Shown: positions 1-8,686 of the stretch, piece after piece
Numbering within the stretch: position 1 is the first letter of the stretch
Layout: each line of letters opens with the position of its first letter
From: an uncultured Spirochaetales bacterium
GTDB taxonomy: Bacteria; Spirochaetota; Spirochaetia; Sphaerochaetales; Sphaerochaetaceae
Assembly (NCBI GenBank): GCA_949300325.1
Contig: CASGDQ010000025.1
Coordinates: 1-36,349 of the forward strand
DNA length: 36,349 nucleotides
Reading direction: 5' to 3'
Position numbers and translations under genes: made by a program
Notes under the pieces: model-generated
The model's database searches: none
Told to the model about the DNA's origin: nothing
What the model saw: the letters and a program-made list of their open reading frames with translations, nothing else

Positions 1-1
1 C

Positions 2-226
2 CCCGCCTATGACAGCACTAGCGACACAGAAGGCTTTGAGCTCGTCATCCCAGTCCACCATAGACGGGATGCCGACGCTTGCTGGAGCGCCTATTCTGAG
101 CACTGCAAACGAAGAGAGCCTTTTTCTTTCAACTATCGCATACGGATACAGAGGTTACGGTCCGCGACAGGGAGGAGCTGCCTGCAACTAGACGGGCATC
201 CCAAAGGCTCGGAAGATCCAGCATAG
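2..226 (+). CDS. Partial open frame at window edge, possible PAS-like C-terminus
   Basis: An open frame enters from the left edge and runs 74 codons to a TAG at 224-226, with no start inside the window. Around residues 14-44 the translation has an HP-D-like element (VHHRRDADACW) followed by EPFSFNYRIR, which resembles the end of a PAS_3 fold, where an acidic linker is followed by a 'YRIR' strand. After that strand the match fades, so the fragment may be frameshifted or decayed. Other frames in this stretch are also partly open. The function is unknown, and a real gene fragment is only moderately supported. Confidence 0.3.
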   Translation, partial: PAYDSTSDTEGFELVIPVHHRRDADACWSAYSEHCKRREPFSFNYRIRIQRLRSATGRSCLQLDGHPKGSEDPA

Positions 227-371
227 ATTCTAATGTAAGACTCATGAACAAATACCTAGTATGAGTTTATTTCACTTTTTTTCCCTCTTTCAATACCAGA
301 GGGGTTACTGAGCTGAAAATATGCTTATGGACGGATCATCAGGTTATCCGATTATACCATCGAGGTGATAT
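227..371. other. Intergenic stretch with two imperfect inverted repeats before radC
   Basis: No gene is visible here. ACTCAT (240-245) faces ATGAGT (261-266) and is followed by a T-rich run to 282, which could be a weak terminator for the upstream frame. CCCTCT (283-288) faces AGAGGG (298-303), but its T run lies before the hairpin on the plus strand, so it is not a terminator. CGGAT (332-336) faces ATCCG (346-350) just before a TATACC-like -10, so it could be an operator. All of these are short and could be chance. Confidence 0.3.
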
Positions 372-1043
372 ATGGCGGAATCAAGCAGCATAAAAAGGAA
401 TCAGGAGCCTTTTACAACCGAAATAGTGAGAAGGAGCTATTATGGAGCAAAAAGCATGAGGGACAGAGACCTGGTAGACAGGCTTCTGTTTCCGTATATC
501 GGAAATCCTGTAAAAAGGAAGGAAGCTGTAAAAGAAGTTCTTGATGTGCTGGACGGAGGAATGGAAACGACCTTTGAAAGACTGAAGGCGATCCAAGGCC
601 TTGATGACAATGCTGCAGAAGCGATTTTGAGCGCATTGGAGCTTGGAAGGAGAAAAGCAGGCAAAAAGAGCCGCTCGATCAAAACCCCCGAGGATGTCTA
701 CAACGAGATAAGGCATTATGCTGATAGGCAGCAGGAGCACCTTATAGTGATTGCCCTTAACGGAGCCCATGAAGTGGTGTTTGCAGAAATGGTGACAATC
801 GGGCTTGTAAATATGACAGTCGTCCATCCCAGAGAAGTATTTTCAGATGCCATCCGGTGCAGGGCAAGCTCGATAGTAATCGCACATAACCACTGTTCCG
901 GACAGCTTAATCCAAGCGATGAGGATCTGGCAATAACAAAGAGGATTGTCAATGCAGGACAGATTCTTGGCATACATGTCCTGGATCATTTGATAATAAG
1001 CGAAAAAGGCTACATGAGCTTCAAGGAAAAGGGACTGATGTGA
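372..1043 (+). CDS. radC: RadC-family JAB/MPN domain protein
   Basis: This 223-residue protein has the usual RadC length and architecture: a helical, HhH-like N-terminal half (about 40-95) and a C-terminal JAB/MPN (JAMM) domain (about 105-222). The metal motif is visible as HNHCSGQLNPSDED, with H172, H174, S182 and D185 in the HxH-x7-SxxD pattern. The usual proline after the second His is Cys here. The family was long called DNA repair protein RadC, but its role is unsettled and it often sits near mobile or recombination loci. The start is firm: GAGGTGAT lies a few bases before the ATG. It is one of only three convincing complete plus-strand genes in the window and meets the next gene tail to tail with a 12-nt gap and no terminator. 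Confidence 0.9.
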   Translation: MAESSSIKRNQEPFTTEIVRRSYYGAKSMRDRDLVDRLLFPYIGNPVKRKEAVKEVLDVLDGGMETTFERLKAIQGLDDNAAEAILSALELGRRKAGKKSRSIKTPEDVYNEIRHYADRQQEHLIVIALNGAHEVVFAEMVTIGLVNMTVVHPREVFSDAIRCRASSIVIAHNHCSGQLNPSDEDLAITKRIVNAGQILGIHVLDHLIISEKGYMSFKEKGLM

Positions 1044-1055
1044 TATCTGATCGGT

Positions 1056-1658
1056 TTAAAGCTTATAATCCACCTTCACGCCCTTTAGGGCAAGCAGGCT
1101 GAGCGCATTATCAAGGCTCAATGAGGCACCCTCGGCTTCCTTCATATCCTCGGAAATCCTGATTCCCGATATATCGGTATCCTTCAGGCGGATGCTTTTG
1201 AGGGGAGTCTTGAAAAAAGAGGATGAGCAAAGAAATGAGGAAGAAAACGAAAGGCCGTCGGATTTCACTGATGAGAAATCAGCATCCTCTGCTTTGCATC
1301 CTTTAAAACCAGTGTGCCAAAATGTGCAGGATGAGAAAACAGCATACAAGCATATGCATTCTGAAAATGTGCAGTCCCTTATCTTTGCAGAGATGAAGGA
1401 AGAGCCCTTGAGGCGGCAGTTCTTGAACTCGGCACATCTTATATTGGCTTCTGCAAAATCAGCAGAAGAGAGATCGCATCCGTCGAAAACCGTATCCCTT
1501 ATGATCGATCCGGAAAACAGGGAGGAAGAGAAATCAACGGAAGAAAAAGTACAGTTTTCAAGCGTACGGGAGGAAAAATCCGAAAAAGAAAGGTTTTCCC
1601 CTTCAAGAGAGAGAAAACCTATATCTCCGTCATCTGGAATGTCTTGCCTTGAGGACAT
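1056..1658 (-). CDS. Pentapeptide-repeat protein at the end of the his operon
   Basis: This 200-residue protein consists largely of tandem A(D/N)LXX-like pentapeptides from about residue 20 to 160. F or L recurs every fifth position (for example FSDFSS, CTFSS, ADFAEANI, AEFKNC), which predicts a right-handed quadrilateral beta-helix. It is rich in Ser and Cys. It has no signal peptide or membrane segment, so it is probably cytosolic. The start overlaps the 3' end of hisIE by 29 nt and has AGAGG just upstream, so translation is probably coupled to the his operon. Pentapeptide proteins include DNA mimics such as Qnr/MfpA as well as many of unknown role. Nothing in the sequence ties this one to histidine synthesis, and it may simply be a passenger. 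Confidence 0.8.
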   Translation of the reverse strand: MSSRQDIPDDGDIGFLSLEGENLSFSDFSSRTLENCTFSSVDFSSSLFSGSIIRDTVFDGCDLSSADFAEANIRCAEFKNCRLKGSSFISAKIRDCTFSECICLYAVFSSCTFWHTGFKGCKAEDADFSSVKSDGLSFSSSFLCSSSFFKTPLKSIRLKDTDISGIRISEDMKEAEGASLSLDNALSLLALKGVKVDYKL

Positions 1659-2238
1659 CTACAACCTCTTCAAGAGAAGCTTCCTTCTTAACAAGGAGCA
1701 CCAAAAGATGGTACATCAGATCCGCAGCCTCGCCTAGGAAAAGATCCTTGTCGTTATCCTTGCTTTCGATTACGAGCTCTACCGCCTCCTCGCCCACTTT
1801 CTGAGCGATCTTATTCAGTCCTCTGGAGAAAAGGTGGTTGGTATAGCTTCCCTCAACTGGGTTATCACGCCTGTCTTTGATGACGTTCTCAAGATAAAAG
1901 AGGAATTCGGAGGAAGAAATCTCAGAAGGCTGGTTCTCCTCGCCGAAGCAGGTATCGCTGCCGGTATGGCAGACCGGGCCGGAAGGAATCGCCTTTACAA
2001 GGAGGGTGTCTCCATCACAGTCGGCAAGAATCTCCCTCAGCTGCAAAAAGTTTCCGCTGGTCTCCCCTTTGGTCCATATCCTCTGGCGGCTGCGGGACCA
2101 GAAGGTCACAAGCCTCCTGTCGAGGGTAAGCCTGTAGGCCTCCTCATTCATATAACCGAGCATGAGAACTTTTCTTGTCACAGCATCCTGCACCACGGCA
2201 GGAACAAGACCATCACCTTTGGAAAAATCAATCGTCAT
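1630..2238 (-). CDS. hisIE: Bifunctional phosphoribosyl-AMP cyclohydrolase / phosphoribosyl-ATP pyrophosphatase
   Basis: It catalyses steps 2 and 3 of histidine synthesis. The N-terminal HisI domain (about 1-110) carries the LMLGYMNEEA and WSRSRQRIWTKGETSGN motifs, then DCDGDTLLV and the CHTGSDTCF segment, which hold the metal-binding Asp and Cys residues. The C-terminal HisE domain (about 115-202) has the MazG-like helices KVGEEAVELVIE and EAADLMYHLLVLL, with the Glu/Asp residues that bind Mg. The 202-residue length matches fused HisIE proteins such as that of E. coli. It starts 10 nt after hisF. The hisF stop TAG partly forms its Shine-Dalgarno (AGGGAG), so the two are coupled. Confidence 0.96.
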   Translation of the reverse strand: MTIDFSKGDGLVPAVVQDAVTRKVLMLGYMNEEAYRLTLDRRLVTFWSRSRQRIWTKGETSGNFLQLREILADCDGDTLLVKAIPSGPVCHTGSDTCFGEENQPSEISSSEFLFYLENVIKDRRDNPVEGSYTNHLFSRGLNKIAQKVGEEAVELVIESKDNDKDLFLGEAADLMYHLLVLLVKKEASLEEVVDVLKARHSR

Positions 2239-2248
2239 ATGTCACTCC

Positions 2249-3013
2249 CTAGATCCTGACAGCAATCCCCTTTTTACCAAGATACCGCTTAAGCTCAAGT
2301 ATGTCTATCTGATGAAAGTGGAAAACGGATGCCGCCAAGGCCGCATCTGCCTTTCCCAAGGTGAACGCATCGTAGAAATCGGACATACTTCCTGCACCGC
2401 CGGAAGCGATAACCGGAATATCAATATTACTACTTATAATCGCATTTAAGTCAACAGCAAAACCGCTTTTGGTGCCATCCTTATCCATACTTGTCAAAAG
2501 AATTTCGCCTGCACCGAGCTCTTTTGTTTTCTTAGCCCACCAGAGAGCATCCACACCTGTAGGAGTACGCCCCCCATCCACGTAAACGGAAAAGCCGCTT
2601 GGAGAATTAGAATCCGAACGGGCATCGATTGCAACCACCACAGCCTGGGAGCCGAAGGATGAGGCGATCTCTGAAACCAGATCTGGACGGCGCACCGCAG
2701 CGCTGTTTATGCCGACCTTGTCAGCTCCCGCTTCCAGCAGGGCTTTCGCATCATCCAAATCTCTCACTCCTCCGCCGACTGTAAACGGGATATCTATCTT
2801 TTCAGCAATCCTTTCTACCAATGCGCAAAGAGTCTTTCTTTTCTCAACCGTTGCAGTAATATCTAAAAAGACCAGCTCGTCCGCACCCAGGCGGCTGTAG
2901 CTCATTCCCATCTCGACAGGATCTCCGGCATCACGCAGCCTGACGAAGTTTATCCCTTTCACAACCCTGCCGTCCTTGACATCCAGACAGGGGATTATCC
3001 TTTTAGCAAGCAA
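2249..3013 (-). CDS. hisF: Imidazole glycerol phosphate synthase, cyclase subunit
   Basis: HisF is a (beta/alpha)8 barrel that joins PRFAR with ammonia from HisH to give IGP and AICAR. The start of the protein, [15 protein letters not shown], is the family signature, and the catalytic pair is present: D11 in CLDVKDG and D130 in VVAIDAR. The GGGVRD and ASGGAGS phosphate-binding loops are intact. The length of 254 matches the family. The start codon is TTG, overlapping hisA by 11 nt, with GGAGGTGGAG upstream. The family N-terminus begins exactly at this TTG, so the choice is firm. Confidence 0.97.
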   Translation of the reverse strand: MLAKRIIPCLDVKDGRVVKGINFVRLRDAGDPVEMGMSYSRLGADELVFLDITATVEKRKTLCALVERIAEKIDIPFTVGGGVRDLDDAKALLEAGADKVGINSAAVRRPDLVSEIASSFGSQAVVVAIDARSDSNSPSGFSVYVDGGRTPTGVDALWWAKKTKELGAGEILLTSMDKDGTKSGFAVDLNAIISSNIDIPVIASGGAGSMSDFYDAFTLGKADAALAASVFHFHQIDILELKRYLGKKGIAVRI

Positions 3014-3722
3014 GCTCCACCTCCCTCATCTCCTCAAGAGTTATGCGCCCTTCATAATAAGCCTTTCCAACGATCGCAGAAGGAACGCCCAGCCTGAAAA
3101 GGTCTTGAAGGTCCTTCATAGAGGATACCCCTCCGGAAGATATGAGATAAACATCAGTCTCTTTCAATATCCTTTCATAGAGGCCAAGCGAGGGCCCTGA
3201 AAGCATCCCGTCGGTTAAAATATCCGTACAGACCGCCTTTGTTATTCCCTTCTGGTACCATTTATTGATAAAGGAGATAACATCCACCCCTCCATCCTCC
3301 AGCCATCCGGAAACCTTTATGACCCCATCTTTGGAATCCGCGGAAAGTATCAGGGATGACGGATGCTTTGCAGCCATTTTCTCTGCTTCCCCTTCATTCT
3401 TCACCGCCACCGAACCGATGTTTGCATAAGCGGCACCAGCTGAAAGCACGCTCTCAAGCACTTCAAGGCTCTTGACTCCTCCTCCGAAATCAATTTCCAA
3501 CGATGTGCTGGAGGCAATCTTCTCCAATACAGTCAGATTCTTCGGGCTTCCTGCCTTAGCCCCATCAAGGTCCACAAGATGCAGCCTCTTAAGCCCTGCG
3601 GCCTCAAAGGCCTTTGCTACGGACAAAGGATCGGACGAATATGTCTTCTTCCTCTCATAATCGCCTTTTTCAAGCCGCACGCATTTTCCGTCTATGATAT
3701 CCATCGCAGGCACAATAATCAT
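3003..3722 (-). CDS. hisA: ProFAR isomerase
   Basis: HisA is a (beta/alpha)8 barrel that opens the ribose ring of ProFAR (Amadori rearrangement, step 4). It begins [17 protein letters not shown], with catalytic D8, and has the second Asp at about 129 (LSADSKDG). The DFGGGV and SSGGVS phosphate loops are visible. I start it at the ATG at 3722, giving 239 residues, because it overlaps the hisH stop as ATGA and fits the family N-terminus. A GTG three codons upstream would add only MEA. It overlaps hisF by 11 nt. Confidence 0.95.
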   Translation of the reverse strand: MIIVPAMDIIDGKCVRLEKGDYERKKTYSSDPLSVAKAFEAAGLKRLHLVDLDGAKAGSPKNLTVLEKIASSTSLEIDFGGGVKSLEVLESVLSAGAAYANIGSVAVKNEGEAEKMAAKHPSSLILSADSKDGVIKVSGWLEDGGVDVISFINKWYQKGITKAVCTDILTDGMLSGPSLGLYERILKETDVYLISSGGVSSMKDLQDLFRLGVPSAIVGKAYYEGRITLEEMREVELAC

Positions 3723-4315
3723 GGCTTCCACTCCAGAAAGTTCTTAAGTATCCTAGCCCCGGTATCCCCGCTCTTTTCAGGATGGAACTGGGTGCCGAGA
3801 AAATTGCCATTTTCGATGGCAGCAGAAAAAAGCACCCCATCATATTCTGCATCAGCCGCGCTCCATGGACCTTTTTCAAGATAATATGAGTGGACAAAAT
3901 ACACATATGCATTCTGCTCGATGCCTTTGAAAAGAGGGCATGATGGAGAAAAGGATATCGTATTCCATCCCATATGAGGGATTTTATATCCAATGCCAGA
4001 AGGAAATCTTTTCACATCCCCTTCGACTATCGAAAGGCATTCCGAAGGTCCCTCCTCGCTGAAGCGGGCCATCAGCTGCATGCCAAGGCAGATTCCCAGA
4101 AATGGTTTTTTTATGCTCTTTATCGTATCGGATAAACCGTTCTCTTTAAGATATGCCATGGCAGAAGAAGCTTCTCCGACTCCTGGGAAAACCACATGAT
4201 CTGCTTCAAGGATGGTTTTTCTGTCGTCGGTGAGAACAGCATCTGCGCCAAGCCTGGAAAGGGAGGCCATAACGCTTTTTACGTTTCCAGCATTATACTT
4301 TATCACAGCGACCAT
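3719..4315 (-). CDS. hisH: Imidazole glycerol phosphate synthase, glutamine amidotransferase subunit
   Basis: HisH is a class I glutaminase that channels ammonia to HisF. The catalytic triad is visible: the nucleophile C76 in FLGICLGMQLM, and H178 and E180 in QFHPEKSG. The N-terminal IKYNAGNVKSV and FPGVGEA segments match the family. The length of 198 is usual. It overlaps the hisB stop by one base (TGATG) and hisA by 4 nt (ATGA), so translation is tightly coupled, as expected for the HisHF complex. Confidence 0.96.
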   Translation of the reverse strand: MVAVIKYNAGNVKSVMASLSRLGADAVLTDDRKTILEADHVVFPGVGEASSAMAYLKENGLSDTIKSIKKPFLGICLGMQLMARFSEEGPSECLSIVEGDVKRFPSGIGYKIPHMGWNTISFSPSCPLFKGIEQNAYVYFVHSYYLEKGPWSAADAEYDGVLFSAAIENGNFLGTQFHPEKSGDTGARILKNFLEWKP

Positions 4316-5442
4316 CAGAGAGCCCCCTTTGTGCTTGGAAGCTCAGTGGCTCCAGGAATGCGTTTGACTGCGTTTCTCAAAGCGCGGGCAAAGGCTTTGA
4401 AAACCGCCTCCGCCATATGATGTGCGTTGCCTGAAGTGCAGCTTATATACACATTCGAGCCCGAAGCAGATGAAAAGCTTCTGAAAAAATGCTCCACCAT
4501 CTCTGTGGGGAAGCTTCCTATGTACTCCCTTTGGAATTGAACCTGGTAAATGAGCTCAGGACGGGAAGAGAAATCGAGGGCCACAGTGGCAACCACGTCA
4601 TCCATCGTCAATACCTCATACCCATAGCGCTCTATTCCACGCTTATCTCCCAGCGCCTGCTTTATCAGAGAGCCGAAAACAATTGCAAGATCCTCGACGC
4701 TGTGATGCTCGTCCACCTCAAGGTCTCCCGAAAAGGAAAATGCTGTCACATCGATTCTGGAATGCTTTATTATCTGGGCCAGCATATGATCGAAAAACGG
4801 TATGCCGGTCTCCATCTCGCCCTTTCCTGTCCCATCGAGGTCCAGAGAAAGGCTTATGCCCGTTTCAGCAGTATCACGGCTCAATGAAGCGGTGCGATGA
4901 GTCTTGATGCCGCTGTTGAGAAGAAAGTCCGCAATGCGGATCCAGTTATCAGAAACAAGAGCAACCGTCCCTTCATATTCCTCTGGGAGAGAAGCATCCT
5001 CAGGGGCAAACCAGATTCCCCTGCATCCGATGTTTTTTGCAAGTAGCATATCTGTAAGACGGTCCCCGATCATGAAAGAAGCATCAAGGTCATAAGATCC
5101 GTCGGCATAGGCTTCGATCATCTTTATTCCGGGTTTTCTGGTCGGACAATTATCCTCGGGCAGCGAAAAATCGATGTTTATATCATCGAAATACACATCC
5201 TCGCCTTCCAATGTCGAAATGATCCTGTTCTGACATTTTACATAATCCTCATAAGGAAAGGACGGGGTGCCGACACCATCCTGGTTGGAAACCATCACGA
5301 ACTCAAAATCGCTTTCCCTTCTTATGCGGGCCAAGGACTGGAATACATGGGGTATCCATATGATCTTCTCATAGCTGTCCACCTGGTCCTCATTGACGAT
5401 TATTCCATCCCTATCTAAAAACAAAGCCTTCTTCTTACGCAT
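4315..5442 (-). CDS. hisB: Bifunctional histidinol-phosphatase / IGP dehydratase
   Basis: This fused protein catalyses two pathway steps. The N-terminal HAD domain (about 1-165) has the DRDG motif (D10, D12), the SNQDG threonine/serine motif, and GDRLTDM for Mg binding. The C-terminal IGP dehydratase domain (about 182-375) has GIPFFDHML, DEHHSVED and NAHHMAE, whose His and Glu residues bind two Mn ions. In the HAD domain the zinc loop known from E. coli (three Cys and a His) keeps only one Cys (C99 in PEDNCPTRKP), as in the zinc-free variants I recall from Bacteroidetes. Length 375. It overlaps hisC by 8 nt. Confidence 0.95.
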   Translation of the reverse strand: MRKKKALFLDRDGIIVNEDQVDSYEKIIWIPHVFQSLARIRRESDFEFVMVSNQDGVGTPSFPYEDYVKCQNRIISTLEGEDVYFDDINIDFSLPEDNCPTRKPGIKMIEAYADGSYDLDASFMIGDRLTDMLLAKNIGCRGIWFAPEDASLPEEYEGTVALVSDNWIRIADFLLNSGIKTHRTASLSRDTAETGISLSLDLDGTGKGEMETGIPFFDHMLAQIIKHSRIDVTAFSFSGDLEVDEHHSVEDLAIVFGSLIKQALGDKRGIERYGYEVLTMDDVVATVALDFSSRPELIYQVQFQREYIGSFPTEMVEHFFRSFSSASGSNVYISCTSGNAHHMAEAVFKAFARALRNAVKRIPGATELPSTKGAL

Positions 5443-6478
5443 TGCAGAGCACCTCCAAAAGCCTGTCGTTCTCAGCCCTGCTTCCGATTGTTATCCTCAG
5501 GCATCCTGAAAGAAGCGGCTCAAGGCTGCGGTTGCGGATTATTATCCCATTATCCAAAAGCAGCTTTTGGATTCCGTTTGCATCATCTGTCTTGATCAAG
5601 ATGAAATTGGCATCGCTCTTATAGACTTTCTTCACAAAAGGAAGCTTTTCCAGCTGTTCAGAAAGCCTGATGCGTTCAGAAAGGATATCTTCCAGCACCT
5701 GCTTCCTCTCATCTTTTTTCTCAAGGGCCTCCAGGACATCCTCCTGCGCGGAAAGACTGACATTATAAGGGGCCTTGATCTTATTAAGCGCCGCTATCAC
5801 CTCGACATCGGCTACCACAAGCCCTATCCGGCTTGCGGCAAGCCCCCAGTACTTGGAAAAGGTCCTGAGCACCACTACACGGGGATTTTCATCGATGAGG
5901 GATGCTGAAGAAGAAAAACCAGGATCGAAATCGCTATAGGCCTCGTCAACGACGGTGATGGCTTCATTAAAATCCGCAATCTCCTTGATTTTTGCAATAT
6001 CATAGCTCTTTCCTGTAGGGTTGTTGGGAGAACAGATGAAGACGATTTTGGGATTTTTCCGCCTTATCATCTCCTTTATGCCTTTTACATCGAGATCAAG
6101 CTCTCCATCAAGAAGCACATCGCATACCGCCACATCGTTTATCTTGGCAAATATCCCATATTCGCCATAAGTCGGAGACTCTATCAGAACAGAGTCAGAG
6201 CCAGGCGTGCAGAACGCCCTTATAAGAAGATCTATCGCCTCGTCCGAACCGTTTGTGAGCAAAGTGCGCTCAAAAGGAAGAAAAAGGCAGGAGGATATGG
6301 CTGATCTGGCCTTTCTGTGATGCGGGTCAGGATATCTGTTCTTACCCTGGGCAGAATAATCGTACCAGCTCTCGTTCGCATCCAAATGGATGCCGCCCTC
6401 CATAGCGCAGTCGTCCCTTGCCGAAGAATATGGGACAAGGCTGTTTATATGCGGTCTCAAAAGCTCTTTTATCTGCAT
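5435..6478 (-). CDS. hisC: Histidinol-phosphate aminotransferase
   Basis: This is a PLP-dependent fold-type I aminotransferase making histidinol phosphate from imidazole acetol phosphate and glutamate. Seen: LDANES near the N-terminus, TNGSDEAID, CSPNNPTGK (Asn-Pro phosphate cup), VVDEAYSDF (Asp and Tyr touching the PLP ring), the Schiff-base lysine K209 in RTFSKYWGLA, and R217 in SRIGL. Length 347. GGAGGTGAGG precedes the ATG, which overlaps the hisD stop by 10 nt. The LRPHI...PYSSARD opening resembles Bacteroidetes HisC proteins as I remember them. Confidence 0.95.
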   Translation of the reverse strand: MQIKELLRPHINSLVPYSSARDDCAMEGGIHLDANESWYDYSAQGKNRYPDPHHRKARSAISSCLFLPFERTLLTNGSDEAIDLLIRAFCTPGSDSVLIESPTYGEYGIFAKINDVAVCDVLLDGELDLDVKGIKEMIRRKNPKIVFICSPNNPTGKSYDIAKIKEIADFNEAITVVDEAYSDFDPGFSSSASLIDENPRVVVLRTFSKYWGLAASRIGLVVADVEVIAALNKIKAPYNVSLSAQEDVLEALEKKDERKQVLEDILSERIRLSEQLEKLPFVKKVYKSDANFILIKTDDANGIQKLLLDNGIIIRNRSLEPLLSGCLRITIGSRAENDRLLEVLCNA

Positions 6479-7758
6479 GTCCTCACCTCCATGGCCTTCC
6501 TGTGGGCATAAAGGCTTTCAGAGGCAGCCATTTCCATCACAGTTTCAGAAAGCCCCATCGCCCCCTCCTTAGTAAGTTTCTGAACGGTTATCTTCTTAAT
6601 AAACGAGTCGGTCGACACCCCGGAAGAGCTTCTTGCCCACCCTGAAGTCGGAAGAGTATGATTGGTGCCGCTGGCATAATCGCCGGCGCTTTCAGGAGAA
6701 TACGGGCCAAGGAACACAGAGCCGGCATTCTCAACACCCTCTGCTAGCTCGTCGCAATCCAAAGTATTTATTATCAGATGCTCAGGAGCATAAAGATTCA
6801 CAGCATCCAAGATGTCCTTTGATGAGGAAAAGGAAATTGCAACCGAGTTTTCCAACGTCTTTTGCATGAAAGAAGCGCGGGGCAGCTCTTTTAACAGCGC
6901 GCAGATAGCGTCCTTCACATCATCATAAACCTTCTTTGCCTCTCTCTCATCCTCTCTTATAAGCAGAACGACCTGGCTGTCGTTGCCGTGCTCGGCCTGG
7001 CTTAAAAGATCCGAGGCCACGAATACAGGATCCGAACTCTTATCGGCAACCACCATCACCTCGCTTGGGCCGGCCAGCATATCAATTGCGACAAAGGATG
7101 AGACTCTCAGCTTTGCAAAGGAGACGAACCTGTTTCCCGGACCGAATATCTTATCGCGGGCGCTGAGGCTTTCAGTGCCATACGCGAATGCCGCAATCGC
7201 CTGCGCTCCTCCGACCTTCATGACGCGGTGCACGCCCGAAAGCTTGGCTGCATAAAGTATGCAGGGGTTCACCTTCCCCTCCTTTGCAGGAGTGGCAAGC
7301 ACAATATCCCTGCAGCCTGCGACAGAGGCGGGGATAGCAAGCATGAGCACCGTCGAAAAAAGAGGAGCTGTGCCTGAGGGGACATAAAGCCCCACCCTGC
7401 TTATCGGAACGATGCGGCGGCTGCACCAAACACCCTTTTGCGTCTCCATATGCTCAGAGTGCGGAATCTGGGCCTCATGGAACTTCCTTATGTTGCATGA
7501 TGCCTCATTCAAAGCTTTCTTGAGCTCTGGGGAAACAAGCTTTTCAGCCTCATCAAATTCTTCAGGGCTTGCGAAAAGCGAATCTAAGCGAGATCCATCA
7601 AATTTCTCAGCAAGGCGGAAAAGAGCCTCGTCTCCATGATTTTTTACATCAAGAAGTATCTCATCGACGCTTTTCATCACATCATCATTGCCTTTGCTCG
7701 GACGGCAAAGGAGCTTTGGAAGAAGACTTTTATCAGGATTGGAATAATATTCGAGCAT
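6469..7758 (-). CDS. hisD: Histidinol dehydrogenase
   Basis: HisD oxidises histidinol to histidine in two NAD-dependent steps. The zinc and catalytic region is visible: AGPSEVMVVAD, LLSQAEHGNDSQ (Gln and His zinc ligands), and YAPEHLII followed by SAGDYASGTNHTLPTSG (Asp and catalytic His). The length of 429 is normal for the family. It starts 7 nt after hisG, the hisG stop region (GGAGTGA) supplying the Shine-Dalgarno, and overlaps hisC by 10 nt. Confidence 0.97.
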   Translation of the reverse strand: MLEYYSNPDKSLLPKLLCRPSKGNDDVMKSVDEILLDVKNHGDEALFRLAEKFDGSRLDSLFASPEEFDEAEKLVSPELKKALNEASCNIRKFHEAQIPHSEHMETQKGVWCSRRIVPISRVGLYVPSGTAPLFSTVLMLAIPASVAGCRDIVLATPAKEGKVNPCILYAAKLSGVHRVMKVGGAQAIAAFAYGTESLSARDKIFGPGNRFVSFAKLRVSSFVAIDMLAGPSEVMVVADKSSDPVFVASDLLSQAEHGNDSQVVLLIREDEREAKKVYDDVKDAICALLKELPRASFMQKTLENSVAISFSSSKDILDAVNLYAPEHLIINTLDCDELAEGVENAGSVFLGPYSPESAGDYASGTNHTLPTSGWARSSSGVSTDSFIKKITVQKLTKEGAMGLSETVMEMAASESLYAHRKAMEVRTCR

Positions 7759-7765
7759 ACTGGTC

Positions 7766-8638
7766 TCACTCCGTCATCTTTTCTATGTCGAGCACGAGGA
7801 TGCCTTCAGCTCCAATCCCCTTCAGCTCCTCGAAGACAGACCAGAACCTGTCCTCAGAAACCACAGCCTGCACGCTCAGCCAATTCTTATCCATGAGAGG
7901 CGTGACAGTCGGGCTTTTGAGCCCTCCGATTATAGCCGCGCTCTCATCAAGCCTGTCTGCAGGGAGATTAAAAAGGATATACTTCTTATTTTTGGCCAGA
8001 TTGACCGCATCAATCCTTTCCATAAGGCGGAAAAGGATTGCAGCCTTCTCATCATCCGAGGTGGAAAAGCCCTTGCGGGAAATCATCACAGCGGAAGAGA
8101 AATATATCTGCTCCACCTCCTCAAGACCGTTCATCTTGAGCGTGGTTCCAGTAGAAACTATATCGCAGATGGCATCGGCAATCCCGACCTGCGGGGTTAT
8201 TTCGACGGATCCGGAAACGAATACAGGCTCTGCGCAAACACCATTCTGCTTCAAGATGGATGTAAGGATATTTGGATAGCTTGTTGCGATCCTCTTTCCT
8301 TCAAGGCTCTTGAGACCTTCATATCTAAAGCCATGGGGGACCGCAATGGAGAGCCTGCATTTTGAAAAGCCGAGATCCTTGACGATATCCAGCTCAAGCC
8401 CTTTTTCATCAAATTCGTTCTTACCCACTATACCGATGTCGGCCACCCCGTCATAGACATAAGTCGGTATATCATCATCGCGGACAAAAAGGAATTCAAG
8501 GGGGAAATTCGAGGCCCTCTGCCTCAAAACCCTTCCATCTGCATAGAAGTCGATACCGCAGCTTTTTATGAGTTCCAAACTCTTTTCGCTGAGCCTTCCG
8601 CTCTTTTGAACGGCGATACGAAGCACGCTGTCAGACAT
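7766..8638 (-). CDS. hisG: ATP phosphoribosyltransferase, long form
   Basis: HisG condenses ATP with PRPP and is the committed step of the pathway. At 290 residues it is the long, homohexameric form, which does not need HisZ. Seen: KSGRLSEKS near the N-terminus, RDDDIPTYVYDGVADIGIVG, and DIVSTGTTLKMNG (PRPP loop), followed by the C-terminal ACT-like regulatory domain (about 210-290), usually the histidine feedback site. I use the ATG at 8638 because GGGAGGTG sits directly upstream. A frame-open start 21 nt earlier lies inside the attenuator and lacks an SD. It is the first structural gene after the leader-peptide attenuator. Confidence 0.95.
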   Translation of the reverse strand: MSDSVLRIAVQKSGRLSEKSLELIKSCGIDFYADGRVLRQRASNFPLEFLFVRDDDIPTYVYDGVADIGIVGKNEFDEKGLELDIVKDLGFSKCRLSIAVPHGFRYEGLKSLEGKRIATSYPNILTSILKQNGVCAEPVFVSGSVEITPQVGIADAICDIVSTGTTLKMNGLEEVEQIYFSSAVMISRKGFSTSDDEKAAILFRLMERIDAVNLAKNKKYILFNLPADRLDESAAIIGGLKSPTVTPLMDKNWLSVQAVVSEDRFWSVFEELKGIGAEGILVLDIEKMTE

Positions 8639-8656
8639 AAACACCTCCCATGATAA

Positions 8657-8686
8657 CAAAAAAGGCCTTCCCAGAAAGGAAGACCT
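8657..8686 (-). terminator. Attenuator (Rho-independent terminator) ahead of hisG
   Basis: Read on the minus strand, AGGTCTTCC (8686-8678) pairs with GGAAGGCCT (8671-8663), nine pairs with one G-T wobble. The loop is TTTCTG and a run of T follows to 8658. It lies between the his leader peptide and hisG, 20 nt before the hisG ATG, so it must be bypassed for the operon to be expressed. Confidence 0.85.

Noticed and set aside
283..303. CCCTCT/AGAGGG hairpin as a terminator
   Set aside because: The T run lies on the wrong side of the hairpin for the plus strand, and the minus strand is followed by A residues.
1192..1737. A 181-codon plus-strand open frame antisense to the pentapeptide gene and hisIE
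   Set aside because: It is low complexity (Glu/Lys/Ser), has no domain, and is the reverse of well-supported genes; it reflects the repeat bias of the pentapeptide gene.
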